From positions 31,526,719 to 31,590,718 of the forward strand of contig CM056577.1 of assembly GCA_029721435.1 (NCBI GenBank): 64,000 nucleotides of DNA, given 5' to 3'. Position 1 is the stretch's first letter. Each line of letters begins with the position of its first letter. Shown here piece by piece: positions 1 through 10,853 of the stretch. Below the pieces are notes generated by a model. The model worked only from the letters and a program-made list of their open reading frames with translations, was not told where the DNA came from and made no database searches. Position numbers and translations under genes: made by a program. This DNA comes from Gymnothorax reevesii. Lineage: Eukaryota > Chordata > Actinopteri > Anguilliformes > Muraenidae.

Positions 1-1303
1 TGATGTGCAACAGACAATAACTCAAAGTTATGCTGGCTAAAGATACAACACAGGGTGGAGCTGTTATAGTGAAATCACAAAAGGTAGCTATGTAACTTAA
101 CTACTTGAATTTCTTGCAAGTAATATTGACAACACTATGAAATACTTTCTTGTAAAATAAATATCAAAAACTATAATTTTAAGTCTTCCCTTATGTCAAC
201 TTGAGCTGAAGTTATTTTGTTTGTTCACATCTTAAGGTATTTGAAGTCAAACTGTTTGCTTAACTGACATTCAATTGACAGTCTGGCAAGGCAATTACGC
301 CTCTCTTGGGTTGTTGTAGCTGTAGGCTACAGCTATGATCTGGTTTACTATTCCCTTCCCAAACTGAAGTAGCCTTGCTTTGGGGAGATGGGCCTCGCTC
401 TGTCAACAGGATGGATAGTGACTTAAGTAGACTTATAAATAAGTCCAGCCAATTTTGCCATTTAATTATATAATTCAAATGGCTGAGAGACTGACCAATA
501 TGTAAGCAACTGCCATCGGTACAACAGTTCTCTAATAAATCTAAACAGCCGACCAGTTTCTGCCGCACTCACTCACCATCAAAAACATCTTCAGACTGCT
601 GATGGTGAGGGTCTACTGTTGGGTCAGGTTCAGATGAAGGGACCACAGCGGATTCAGGAGTGGCAGTGCAAAGAGGTTTAATTATTACATTTCATATTTC
701 TTTTGTAAACATTTAAAATTATATTTTATGTACCAACTAATGAAGAACTAACATACCTAACATTAGTCTTGGATTAAACCAAATTTAAATGGGCTTCTCT
801 CACAGTACCATACCTCTAAGCACACAGCTTCACTTTGATATTGTATGAGGGGGGGCAAGCTCTGTAAAGTTACCCCCTGCGTTAACAAGACTTATGGCAA
901 CAGAATAAAGTAGCAGTTTAGTTTTAGTGAACACTTTTGTAAGAAGGTAAAATGTACGCCTTGTCAAGCGATTGTTTCAATTACACCTAAGGTTACCACA
1001 CTGACTTCATGTAGTTCGCTAGCCAAACCTAGCCTGTTCAGTTCTGTCAGAGAGCCAAGTATGCAGTAACCACTCATAATAAGGATGGAGGAATGTGTCC
1101 TGCTGCTACTGGATTTTTTGATGATATATTATCATGACTGGCGAATGATGAACATACCGATCATTTCTGTAGATAATACCGTTAATAATGGAGTAATGTC
1201 ATTCTTGTCAGGCGATTATTTACTCAGCCGATCGCATGTTACATTAACATAACGTTAGCAGCTGAATTACCGGCCTGAACAGGTAACATAGCAAGCTATT
1301 TAA
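1..1303 (-). mobile_element. hAT-A, inner (3') segment, left of the LINE insertion
   Basis: This is the downstream part of a minus-strand hAT-type DNA transposon whose 5' end is at 20859. Read on the minus strand, about 560-1290 matches 62.89-63.62 kb on the + strand almost continuously, including a 78-nt exon and its GTGAGT donor. The 3' terminus is not seen and probably lies left of the window. The segment 260-568 is open on the minus strand for 102 codons but I cannot assign it to a known transposase domain. The LINE entered at 1297-1303 (tatttaa), which is repeated at 20559-20565. Confidence 0.7.
577..654 (-). pseudogene. hAT-A transposase exon 2 (78 nt)
   Basis: On the minus strand this reads as a peptide containing SSEPDPTVDPHHQQSE and ends at a GTGAGT donor (571-576). 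The same 78-nt exon occurs at 63535-63612 on the + strand, where it follows a CAG acceptor. Here the base pattern before the exon is CTG instead of CAG, so the acceptor looks mutated. It would be a short linker exon between the N-terminal basic exon and the catalytic part of a hAT transposase. The assignment rests on the paralogous copy and the splice signals, not on a recognised domain. Confidence 0.5.
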
Positions 1304-1363
1304 CATAACATAACATAACATAACATGACATGACATGACATGACATGACATGACATGACATGA
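1304..1363. repeat. Pentanucleotide tail (CATAA)n(CATGA)n
   Basis: About twelve 5-bp units lie at the 3' end of the LINE, immediately inside its target duplication. They are best read as the terminal tandem repeat of the LINE and not as an independent microsatellite. Confidence 0.85.
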
Positions 1364-1432
1364 ATGGCAAGAACAGGCCTTTCAGCCCAACTAAGCTTGC
1401 CAGTTTCTTTATACTATTGTGAATATATCCCT

Positions 1433-2308
1433 TCAGATACTAAATGACTCAATGATATCTAGCTTTTGGTCAAGCCTGCTCTTGAAAACCCCCAAGGTCT
1501 CTGCCTCAACAATATGGTCAGATAAGCTATTCCACATTGAAATTACTCTTTGGGTGAAGAAATATTTCTGAATATCGGTGCTAAATTTACCTTTGGTCAA
1601 CTTCCATTTGTGACCCCGAGTTCTACTCCCAACACTTGGTCGAAGGAATCCTACATGATTCACTTTGTTAATCCCTTTAACATATTTAAAGACCTCAATT
1701 AAATCACCCCTGAGTCTCCTTTTCCTAAGACTAAAGAGATTAAGGATCTTCAGCCTCTTCTTGTAGCTTTCATCTTTTATACCTGGAATAAGCTTGGTGG
1801 CTCTTCTCTGAACTTTCTCTAGAGCCTCTATATCTCTCTTAAAGTATGGTCCCCAGAACTGTACACAATACTCCAGGTGGGGTCTAACGAACGTGTTGTA
1901 CAAAAGAAGCATCACCTCCTTAGATTTGTACTCAATAATTTTGGCACTGTATCCTAGCATCCGATTAGCTTTTTTAACTGCTACGGCACAATGGCTAGAA
2001 CCTGTGAGGGTTTGGTTAACAATCACTCCCAGATCTTTCTCTTGTGCAGCACATTCCTGTTTTAAACCTCCCATGAAGTAATCCCGTCTAATGTTTTTAT
2101 TACCTACATGTACAACTTTACATTTTGCTAGATTAAATTTAATTTGCCACATTTCTGCACAATTCTGGATTCTATCCAAATCGTCCTGAATCACTTTAGT
2201 GGACCCTAGACTATTTGCCAAACCCCCCAATTTAGTATCATCTGCACATTTAACCAATCCGCTCTCAATATTCCTATCAAAGTCATTAATGTAAATGAGG
2301 AACAGCAG
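1433..2308 (-). pseudogene. LINE reverse transcriptase, C-terminal half
   Basis: The translation begins just after the PQGSVLGP box (which is at the other side of hAT-B) with GPLLFLIYINDF, then a catalytic box reading CADD where F/YADD is expected, and then the thumb and C-terminal region ending with WNSL and FKSRLDQKL. These are standard features of jockey/CR1-group reverse transcriptases. The frame is open over almost the whole segment (the first residues of the open frame belong to hAT-B). The F/Y to C change in the active-site box and the split by hAT-B mean the copy is dead. Confidence 0.85.
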
Positions 2309-2316
2309 GGGTCCCA

Positions 2317-3364
2317 CAGGGCTGTAGTCAAGTCCACCTTCGACGAGTCCAAGACAAGTCCAAGTCCATGCTAGTCGAGTCCAAGTCAAGTCCGAGTCAA
2401 AAAAGGCCCGAGTCCAGGTCCGAGTCTAAATGAGATTAAGAGTAAACACAGACATATTATACCGACTATATATCTATATAGACATACAGACAGATAATTA
2501 TAAATATATTCAAACACTTTTGAGACCACTTACTTGTTTGTAAAATTTGTGATGCTAAAGATGTCATTTCTACTATAGCACTGAATTTTTAATCATCAAT
2601 AAGCTTGTGCAGTGTAAAAACACCGTAGAATCAATTAGATAGCAATTTAACTTAATATTGTACTCAATAATCTCCAAAGACAAGACAACATGTACAGACT
2701 CTGACAAGGCTGTTTGTGATGATGAAAAAGGGCAGGGTAGCCATACTATACCATCAACTCAGGTAACACTATTTACTTTAAATATAGCCTTTAAACTTTA
2801 AAGTCACATGAAACTGAAGTGCAACTTCATATTTCCCCAAACTTTTTATTACAGAATAACATTGTGTGCATTGAATAAATTACAGCTTTCAAATCAGAAG
2901 TTCAGTGTTGACGTACTTTAATACAACCACAAATTTCCAATTCAAAACATAGAGAAAACAGTAACAGTAGACATATACAGTATATCAATCGCAATATAGT
3001 AATTTAGCACATAGTAACAAAAGTTGCACCACTCTAATAAAGTTCTTAATGATGTCATTATACAAGATGCTGATGGTACAATTATAGTCTTAGAGGTATT
3101 ATCACATTTTAAATTACATCCTAAATTAAAAGTTTCTTTTTGACAATATTTCGGTCATGCTAATGCATTGTTATTCAAATTATAATTAGGAAAACAGTGT
3201 AGTTTAGAATACTGTAGCTGCATTTTAAAACAAAACAATACATTACATAAGTTTTCTAAACTTATGTAAAACTCCAGTTACAGTAAGATCATATGTAGTT
3301 TTAAGTAAAAAGTAAAAATAAATAAACAAATAAATAATAATAATTACAATCATTTACCGAATTC
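2317..3364. other. Non-coding hAT-B left arm
   Basis: This is AT-rich sequence following the left TIR. Apart from GTCCGAGTC-type motifs in the first 110 bases I see no protein homology in any frame. It probably held the 3' part of the hAT-B transposase, now decayed or deleted. Confidence 0.5.
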
Positions 3365-3368
3365 ATGT

Positions 3369-3858
3369 TGTAATGAGAATAGAGGCCACTAGATGGCAGT
3401 ATTTACCTTTTTTTTGTGAAGCTCAGACTGGAGCTATGTTCAGACATGTCCTGGACATGTCTGGGGCAAGTCCCAGAAAATTAAAAAAAGAGGTCTAAAT
3501 GTGGGTGGGGTCTGCAAAAGAGTATATAAGGAAAAGAATTGAGACAGTAAAGTAGTAGGGGAAATTGCAAGAAGAAGGATACATGTGACCAGACCTGTCA
3601 TTTCTGTTCAGGACCTGTGAAGTTTCTTTTGTGGATTTTTGCCTTTATTACAGCATTTTCCTCACCCAGGACATCACCAAGCCACCCCACCAAAACAAGG
3701 GACTGTAAATATTTCTTTTTTTTATATATATTCAATCTTGGTCTAAGTTGTAAATAGTAGTTTAGTCTTTGTTAATTAAATGTGTTTGAGTTTTAAAAAC
3801 TGTGTCTGTCATCCCTTGCTGTTGTGTTGTAATGTAATAACAAATTGGGGCCATAACA
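3369..3858 (+). repeat. Gmr1-like 5' LTR (490 bp)
   Basis: It begins TGTAATGAGAATAGAGGCC and ends CCATAACA, with a TATATAAG box at about 3523-3530. The partner LTR at 14990-15489 differs by a few substitutions and by length changes in T and GTT runs, so the insertion is fairly recent. The sequence just after it (3860-3880, TTGGGGGCTCAAGTCCGG) is positioned as a tRNA primer-binding site and resembles tRNA-Pro-type sites, which is an inference from memory. Confidence 0.9.
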
Positions 3859-3972
3859 AATTGGGGGCTCAAGTCCGGCACAGACCATTGTGTGAGTAGT
3901 TTATTGAAAATCTAACATTTCAAATTGTAAAATTGATTTTTTTAATTGAATACATATATATTGACAACAGCA

Positions 3973-5100
3973 ATGGATGATTTCTTGGCATCACCAACCG
4001 TAGGGGTTTTGAAGTCTTTTAAAAAGACAGAACTGTTGGAAATATGCAGACATTTGGAGCTGACAGAGGTAAAACCAGCCATGCGAAAAGCAAGACTGGC
4101 TAGAGAGATAGTTGAATATTACATTGATGAAAATGTGTTTGCACCAGGAGATCTGGAACAGTTTCCAGTGGAAAATCCAAATATAGAAATGGAAATTAAA
4201 TTAAAAATGCTAGAGATTGAAATGGAAGAAAAAGAAAAACAAAGGCAGTTTGAGTTGGAAAAATTAGCAAGAGAAGAGAAAAAAGAAAGGGAGGAAAAAG
4301 AGAAAGAAAGGGAGGAAAGAGAAAAAGAAAGGGAGGAAAGAGAAAAACAAAGAGAATTTGAGAGAGAGAAAGAGGAAAGAGCAGAAAGAGAGAGACAGAG
4401 AGATTTTGAATTAGAGAAATTCGATAGAGAAGAAAGACTCCAAATGGAGAAACTAAAAATTAAAATTGAAACAAAAAATAAATTTTGTGCCAGTCAGGAG
4501 GTAAAACTGGTGCCTCCATTTTCTGAAAAGGGCGTAGACAACTATTTCCAGTGTTTTGAAAAGGTAGCAAAGAGTTGCCAGTGGCCAAAGGAACACTGGC
4601 TTCTGATGTTGCAAACTGTCCCCAAGGGTAAAGCTCAACAAGCCTATTCGGCTTTGTCTGCAGATGATTCCTCTGATTATGAGGTTGTCAAAAAGGTTAT
4701 TTTGAGAGCTTATGAGTTGGTTCCAGAGGCTTACCGACAGAAATTCAGAGGTCTGAAGAAATCTGAAAATCAGACTTATGTGGAATTGGAATTTGCTAAT
4801 GAGAAGAAGGTTTGCTTTGAGCGCTGGTGTACTTCTATGGAGGTCAAGGATGATTTCAACTCACTAAAAGAGATGGTGTTAGTTGAAGAATTCAAGAACT
4901 GTGTTAAAGATGATGTTAAGACCTACCTTAATGCAGATGAATATGTTCTCACACATAAGTCCAAATTTCAGTCTAACAGTAACAATAGATGGTCCCAATT
5001 TCAGAAAAAGGGTTACGGTGATACCCAAGATTCCTCACCCAAAGACAAATCTGGTGATGGTGCTCAGAAATCCAGCAACAGATCAAAGTGTGAAAGCTGA
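3973..5100 (+). pseudogene. Gmr1-like gag
   Basis: The best start is the ATG at 3973 (MDDFLASPTVGV). The N-terminus (residues 1-60) resembles a SAP-like helical module. Residues about 73-170 form a long, highly charged coiled coil made of EKEREEREK repeats, and the remainder (to residue 376) looks like a Ty3/gypsy capsid. A frameshift near 5090 ends this frame before the nucleocapsid: a CCHC zinc knuckle, CSYCKKSGHVTTNC, continues at about 5125-5166 in another frame and is followed directly by a TAG. Gag would package the RNA; this copy cannot make a full gag with nucleocapsid. Confidence 0.8.
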
Positions 5101-5218
5101 CAGTGACAAAAGTGGTCTGGTTTGCAGTTATTGCAAGAAATCTGGTCATGTTACAACTAACTGTTAGTTCCTTAAAGCTAAGAAAGAAAAAGAAAAGGAT
5201 ACCAAACCAAATGCCTTT

Positions 5219-6192
5219 GTGAAAACAAGGTTAGAAACCCCTGTAGTAGATAACCGATCTGCTAAATTACCTGCTTCTTGTGGGGCTAAAAAGCCTGATA
5301 CAGCTGACTTCGTGAGGGAGGAATTTCTTCCATTTGTGTCAGAGGGATTTGTGGCTCTGAATGAGCATACTACTCCTGTCCCCATATATATCCTAAGGGA
5401 TACCGGAGCTTCTTAGTCACTTCTGTTGATGGACTCTTTGGAGTTACGCGATGAGACCGCTTCAGGGGATTTCATACTTGTACAAGGTATTGAAGGGAGG
5501 ACTGTATCTGTACCCCTGCGCTCTATATTCTTGAAGTCAGATTTAGTTACAGGACAGGTAAAGGTGGGACTGATGTCAAGTCTACCTATAAAGGGTGTTT
5601 CTCTGTTGCTAGGCAATGACCTGGCTGGGGGCAAAGTAGTTCCCCCTGTACATCTTACTTCACAGCCGAGCACTGAAGATGGGGATGAGGACCCATCTCT
5701 GTATCCTTCTTGCGCAGTGACTCGTGCTATGACCAAGAAGGCTAAAGAAGAAGATGTTGTGGTGCCATCCAGCACATTGAATAGTCAGGATTCAGGTGGT
5801 TCGCCTCATGACTCTGATTGGCCTACTATGGTTTCTCCGTTTGAGGTCTTATCAGATACTTTTATCAGTTCTCTATTCAGCCAGCCGGATGGGTCTGGTG
5901 ATTTTGATGTGTCTGGAGACTTGTCTCTGTCCAGAAAGCGGTTGATTGAGGAGCAAACTAATGATCCTGAAATTTGTGTACTAAAGAGGAGAGCCCCTCC
6001 TGATAAAGAAATAGACGCAGTTCCAGTTGGGTATTATCTCAAGGATGGTGTGTTGATGCGGAAGTGGCGCCCTCCTGATATCCCTGCCAATGCAGATTGG
6101 GCAGTGGTCAGGCAAATTGTTGTTTCGAAGGTCTACAGGAATGAGATCTTAACAATGGCTCATAGTTTACCTTTAGGAGGTCATCTTGGTGT
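5219..6192 (+). pseudogene. Gmr1-like protease and start of pol
   Basis: The aspartic protease active-site motif DTGAS is at about 5401-5415 and is followed at once by a TAG stop. The next open frame (5426-6271) continues with a protease-like end (VSLLLGNDLAGGKVV), a linker and then the first part of the integrase zinc-binding domain (HSLPLGGHLG), where the LTR element at 6193 interrupts it. The sequence resumes at 10854 in the integrase. A stop directly after the catalytic motif means no active protease. Confidence 0.8.
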
Positions 6193-6744
6193 TGTTGGGA
6201 AACAGGATTTTCAGGTGTTGGCAATACGGGGAGCCAGACGATTTGATCAATGGGTCATGAATGTGTATTAGGTGATAAAGAGAAGCCGTCAGGTCCGGCA
6301 GGACATATTGCCTATTTGCGACTTCCAGCTTGAATCTCCGTTTGTCTTCAGTTCCGACAGGACAATAGGCACTAGCACCCCTTAGTTGGAGGTTCCGTAT
6401 GCCCACATATGGAGCTCATCTTCCGAGGGTTGGGAATCTATTGAACCAATTAAGTTGGGTGGTTTAGGAGAGGCCCAATTGTAGAGTATTGCTTTTCATC
6501 AATGTGTAAAATCTGGAACCAATCAGCAACAACTTCTGATTACATTAAAGAAATCATATGCAAATGTCTGTACTTTAACATGTATAAAGTTTCTTACAAA
6601 ATGAAGGAATTTTAGAACTTTGCATCACGCTGTTGTTCTCACGGCCGGCTGTGTAATAAACTCTTTCCTGCTCTTTGACACGAACAATCGGACTCCGCTT
6701 CTTCATCGGGACAACGTTCTTGGTTTTTTATTAATTTACCAACA
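6193..6744 (+). repeat. LTR-C 5' LTR (552 bp)
   Basis: It starts TGTTGGGAAACAGG and ends TTTACCAACA. A TATA-like TGTATAAAG (about 6581) and an AATAAA polyadenylation signal (about 6656) are in the expected order. The bases right after the LTR (6748-6765, TTGGCGCTGCGAGCAGGG) are in primer-binding-site position; I do not assign the tRNA. Confidence 0.9.
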
Positions 6745-7585
6745 AATTTGGCGCTGCGAGCAGGGTGGATTCGTTTCCGGACCTCCGTAAGTTTCCTGAC
6801 CAGTACAAGAGTGAGTACTTTGTTTTATCTAAATATAATTTGCAAGGCAAAATTACGGAGATCTGGAACGCTCCACCCAGTGGTACGTTAACCTATTAAT
6901 TTTAAATTGACCGGTGTAGAAGCGAACAGTTGTTCGTGGTTAAAAAGCTGTGTTTTTGTGTAATGCGTGATGGTTATCAGTACTGCTTGTGGTACCGGTG
7001 CTGTTGTGTGATACAAGCCTATGTATTGAAAACATAGCTATTTTGTGACGGGGTGAATCTTGGTCATCCCTGCCTTCGGAGAGTGAGAATTCACGCCAGA
7101 AAGGCGAATCCGTGATTGCGTGGCTGCGGCGAGCGTATGTGGGTCGCCCACGGCACAGACGTGAATAATTATTTTCACGACTGGGTATTAGGTAGCCTAC
7201 CTAAGAAGCGCATATCGTGTCTTTGTTTTTTTTCGGTTAAATGTTCCGGGAGAGTTAGTGTTAGCGCCCCGGGCCCAGAGTGAGCGTCTTTCACTTGGGT
7301 ACTTTTTGTCTGTGTGTCATAGGTTGAGAGAGAGTGCATGTGGCGCGCCTCCAACCCGTCTTGTGGGTATTTGAGAAGCCAACTCGTGCCCGCCGTGAAT
7401 CTCGTCATTGTCGCTCTTGAAGTTTGATGTCCTGAGTCTTTATTGTTTCGTGTTGGGTTTTATTCTTGACCGTACGCTTAGTAAGCTACTGGCTAGTTAC
7501 GCGCGTTTATATATTTCTGAAGGCCTATCTTACAACTAGAATTTAGGCTGCACCTTGACGAACGCCGTATTAATTTTAAATAAAC
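6745..7585 (+). other. LTR-C leader, non-coding
   Basis: An 841-bp untranslated leader between the primer-binding site and the gag ATG. I see no protein homology. Its position fits packaging and dimerisation signals of the element's RNA, which is an inference. Confidence 0.5.
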
Positions 7586-9178
7586 ATGGCAAACATAGAA
7601 AATTCAAACGCCCTTGAATGCGCCGGCAGTATAACTAGCTATTTGTTAAAAAAATACGCAAAAGAACAAAAGGAAATGTGTAAGGCTGGTTGGGATCCCA
7701 ACGGATCCACTTCGGATTCTTTTGATTGGTGGTCGAAACAGAAGAAAAACAGGACGGCTAATGGTACCATTGTCTTGATTACAGAACACCAAAAACTTAT
7801 AGAGAAGTGTGACAAAATGCACAGTCGGCTAGAAACTCAAGACATAGAGTTGTCGGATATGCGAAAACAGATCGAAGAATTTCATGAAAAATGTAATCGC
7901 CTTAATCACAGCACTGCTCTTACAATTCCAGATGAGTCAAAAAAGGTTCAAAGGTTATATCCCGATTTGAGCGAACTACGTTCAGTTACCGATCCAATAC
8001 ATTCTGATGATGATGATACAAAGCACGTAGCTCCTATGGCTCCAATGGTTACCAAAATTCGCGGTAGAGGAAATGAACAGCAATTTCACGTTGACCATGT
8101 ACCTCTCAATGTAATCGACATGAGAGCGCTACTAAAGGATTTACCGAGTCTACAAACGAACGACGATAACTTGCAATTTTGGCGACAGATAAACGAGCTA
8201 CAACGAAGCATGTCTTTACATCCGTTAGACTTGTTTGCAATTGTGCGCGCTAAGTGTCCCACTTTGAGTTGGAACTCAATAGAGCCGGGAAGCCTCAGGG
8301 AAGAAATGTGGGCAGCTGGGCCTTGGGATACTCGTACCGAGCTCCAAACTTCCATTGATCATTTCTGTGTTGCAGTGAAAAACGCGCTGGGCAAAGGCAC
8401 TGCTAAATGGCATTTATTTACGGCAGTAGTGCAAGGTAGCCTGCCGTTTGCAGAATACGCTGATAGGAAATATGAAGCATTCGAAACATACAGCGGCTTC
8501 CCTAACCCCAATAGAGATGTTGCTGTATTTGTCCAACAGCTGCTGGCGGATGCAGGACCACATATACAGAATGTTTTGGAAATTGGTGTCAATCCTGGTA
8601 ATACTTTTAATGATATTGTTACGTGGGCTTCACGTTTAGAGGAACAGATCCGTAAAAATGCGTCTACTCCTCATCGCATTGCAGCCGTGCGCGACAATAT
8701 TCCGAATAATAAAATAAATTGCGATAATTGTGGAAAAATAGGTCATCGGGCTCATCAATGCAGAGGAAGGGACCACAGGAAACATAGGCGTTACACTCAT
8801 CAAAACCGGGATGATGATAAATGCTTTCGCTACGTAGCAAAAAGACACCGGGCACCACAATGTCTAGCTGCTTTACCTAGGGCATACGGTTCCAAAGATG
8901 ACTACACACCCGAGAACCGGGAACATCAGTTCACAAAGGCGCACGCGTCCAATGACGATTACGCCCACTTGAAGAGAGAACCGCTATCGCCACTGCTCTG
9001 CAACCCCGCGCTGCTCGAAATGTCCTCAAGATTCTGTAACTTTTTGACTTTAGCGGGAACTGCATATCTGAATTTTCTCTTATTGCAGAATCAATCAATG
9101 CTCTTTTTAAATGCCCGTGTCGCCCACTGGAAACAGCTGATTGGGCACATGAGTGTAAAGAAGCATTTACTGCTCTGA
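7586..9178 (+). CDS. LTR-C Gag with fused polymerase connection remnant
   Basis: An open frame of 530 codons starting at an ATG in good context (aaacATGG). Residues about 65-115 are a predicted coiled coil; about 165-370 look like a retroelement capsid; a CCHC zinc knuckle CDNCGKIGHRAHQC is at about 378-391. A second knuckle at about 412-425 has tyrosine for its second cysteine and is degenerate. From about residue 480 the ORF crosses into sequence related to the reverse transcriptase-RNase H connection of gypsy-type elements, which becomes clear in another frame (FSLIAESINALFK then WAHECKEAFTAL, about 9070-9175). Protease and the polymerase core are therefore deleted. It could assemble particles but not replicate alone. 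Gypsy versus retrovirus-like origin is not settled. Confidence 0.75.
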   Translation: MANIENSNALECAGSITSYLLKKYAKEQKEMCKAGWDPNGSTSDSFDWWSKQKKNRTANGTIVLITEHQKLIEKCDKMHSRLETQDIELSDMRKQIEEFHEKCNRLNHSTALTIPDESKKVQRLYPDLSELRSVTDPIHSDDDDTKHVAPMAPMVTKIRGRGNEQQFHVDHVPLNVIDMRALLKDLPSLQTNDDNLQFWRQINELQRSMSLHPLDLFAIVRAKCPTLSWNSIEPGSLREEMWAAGPWDTRTELQTSIDHFCVAVKNALGKGTAKWHLFTAVVQGSLPFAEYADRKYEAFETYSGFPNPNRDVAVFVQQLLADAGPHIQNVLEIGVNPGNTFNDIVTWASRLEEQIRKNASTPHRIAAVRDNIPNNKINCDNCGKIGHRAHQCRGRDHRKHRRYTHQNRDDDKCFRYVAKRHRAPQCLAALPRAYGSKDDYTPENREHQFTKAHASNDDYAHLKREPLSPLLCNPALLEMSSRFCNFLTLAGTAYLNFLLLQNQSMLFLNARVAHWKQLIGHMSVKKHLLL

Positions 9179-10297
9179 GTCCGCTCTTCGAGTTACAGGT
9201 ATCCTGGGATCCACCACTCCCATGCAAAACCATGCCATTCACCCGAAGACACCACCAAAACTACTGAAGGCTGACTCAAACCACGCTGCCTGGGACACCC
9301 ACAGCCTTCATTAATCAGGTGCATGCGTTTCTGATTGGTTGCCTAACTATTTGGGTAATCTCGATAAAATTGTGAATGAATACATTTTTCAAATTATACT
9401 GGAATTATATATGCTTATCCTATTAATTTAAGGTGTGAAATTCATCCTCAATAAATTAATCTGTGGTAAAGCGAGTAACTTGTTCACTCTGACAGGACTC
9501 CAACAGCAGTCAGAATATAGACCCAAGTGTGATGAATCAGGTGTACTTGAATAATACCCTCACAATGTATTCTGTTCTCTCCCTCATACACTGGAGAGGA
9601 AACCTGCACCTGACCACACTGCTGAGGACACCTGCACCAGATCACGCTGCCGTGGACATGACGCTGAGCTTTCGGACCACGCTGCCGCTAACTCCTGTGC
9701 CAGAAGAATACTGCACAAGACAACCCACCACAACAATGTTGCTCATCATACAGCTCATTGTTGTAGAATTCAAAAGGACTTGTGCCATTGACAATAATGG
9801 CATTCACATCTGCGACCAGTACACCTGACAGCCAAACATGCCAACAAATCAGAGCTGTTATGTCTGTGGACTCTAAGTAGCAGTGCCTGTACTTGGTAAT
9901 AGGCCATGTACATGATCTACTTTTAAAATGTTTCTTTGACACTTCTTGCCTGTTCTTTTCTTTTATGCACAGCCGATCACTAACAGTGGGTCCTCTACAT
10001 CTCATACTCATGCCTATTTCATATAGCCTTCCAGTGCCGGTCATTGACAGATGACATTGGGCCTCGAGAGTCTGGGTCTGTCCAAGGTTTCTCCCACTTA
10101 ACTGGGGAGTTTTTCCTTGCCACTGTCGCCTCTGGCTTGCTTTCTTGGTCCCTGGCCTGGTATCGGTGTGAAGTTGTTGCTTTAGATATTTTGTCATTAG
10201 AAATTAATTTGCCATCACTCTTGTAATTTTCTTTTTAACTATTTGACTGTGAAGTTGACCTCATCATTCGTTGTCTGTTGGGTCAAAAAGTAGGGAC
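9179..10297 (+). other. LTR-C 3' non-coding region
   Basis: No coding domain is recognisable on either strand. Around 10085-10145 there is a stretch containing gggagtttttccttgccact, which I remember as a widely dispersed teleost repeat; this is memory and not a search. A purine tract (aaaaagtagggac, 10285-10297) precedes the 3' LTR. Confidence 0.45.
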
Positions 10298-10849
10298 TGT
10301 TGGGAAACAGGATTTTCAGGTGTTGGCAATACGGGGAGCCAGACGATTTGATCAATGGGTCATGAATGTGTATTAGGTGATAAAGAGAAGCCGTCAGGTC
10401 CGGCAGGACATATTGCCTATTTGCGACTTCCAGCTTGAATCTCCGTTTGTCTTCAGTTCCGACTGGACAATAGGCACTAGCACCCCTTAGTTGGAGGTTC
10501 CGTATGCCCACATATGGAGCTCATCTTCCGAGGGTTGGGAATCTATTGAACCAATTAAGTTGGGTGGTTTAGGAGAGGCCCAATTGTAGAGTATTGCTTT
10601 TCATCAATGTGTAAAATCTGGAACCAATCAGCAACAACTTCTGATTACATTAAAGAAATCATATGCAAATGTCTGTACTTTAACATGTATAAAGTTTCTT
10701 ACAAAATGAAGGAATTTTAGAACTTTGCATCACGCTGTTGTTCTCACGGCCGGCTGTGTAATAAACTCTTTCCTGCTCTTTGACACGAACAATCGGACTC
10801 CGCTTCTTCATCGGGACAACGTTCTTGGTTTTTTATTAATTTACCAACA
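10298..10849 (+). repeat. LTR-C 3' LTR (552 bp)
   Basis: It has the same length as the 5' LTR, with one visible difference (gttccgact here, gttccgaca there). It ends CCAACA at 10849, followed by the gtgt duplication. Confidence 0.9.
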
Positions 10850-10853
10850 GTGT

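Larger units (their letters stand above)
1304..2308 (-). mobile_element. CR1/Rex1-type LINE, 3' segment
   Basis: This is the 3' end of a non-LTR retrotransposon on the minus strand. It ends in a tandem tail of CATAA/CATGA units (1304-1363), as expected for CR1/Rex1-group LINEs, which end in short tandem repeats and not poly(A). The rest of the element lies at 18971-20558; the two parts were separated by hAT-B. The target duplication tatttaa is at 1297-1303 and 20559-20565 and can be read as 8 bp with the preceding c. The 5' end is truncated inside the endonuclease, which is usual for LINEs. Confidence 0.85.
6189..10853 (+). mobile_element. Gag-only LTR retroelement (LTR-C) inside Gmr1 integrase
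   Basis: A 4657-bp element with 552-bp LTRs at both ends and the 4-bp duplication gtgt (6189-6192 and 10850-10853). It lies exactly in the zinc-binding domain of the Gmr1 integrase, and the two host flanks read on in frame. It has a long leader (6745-7585), one long gag ORF (7586-9178), a short remnant of the reverse transcriptase connection region, and then non-coding sequence to the 3' LTR. There is no protease, no polymerase core and no integrase, so it would need proteins supplied in trans. The LTRs differ at one base that I can see, so this is the youngest event in the nest. Confidence 0.85.

Noticed and set aside
9529..10197. ORFs on both strands in the 3' part of LTR-C
   Set aside because: No domain, no retroelement motif, and overlapping on opposite strands; considered as a possible envelope gene but without signal peptide or membrane segment.
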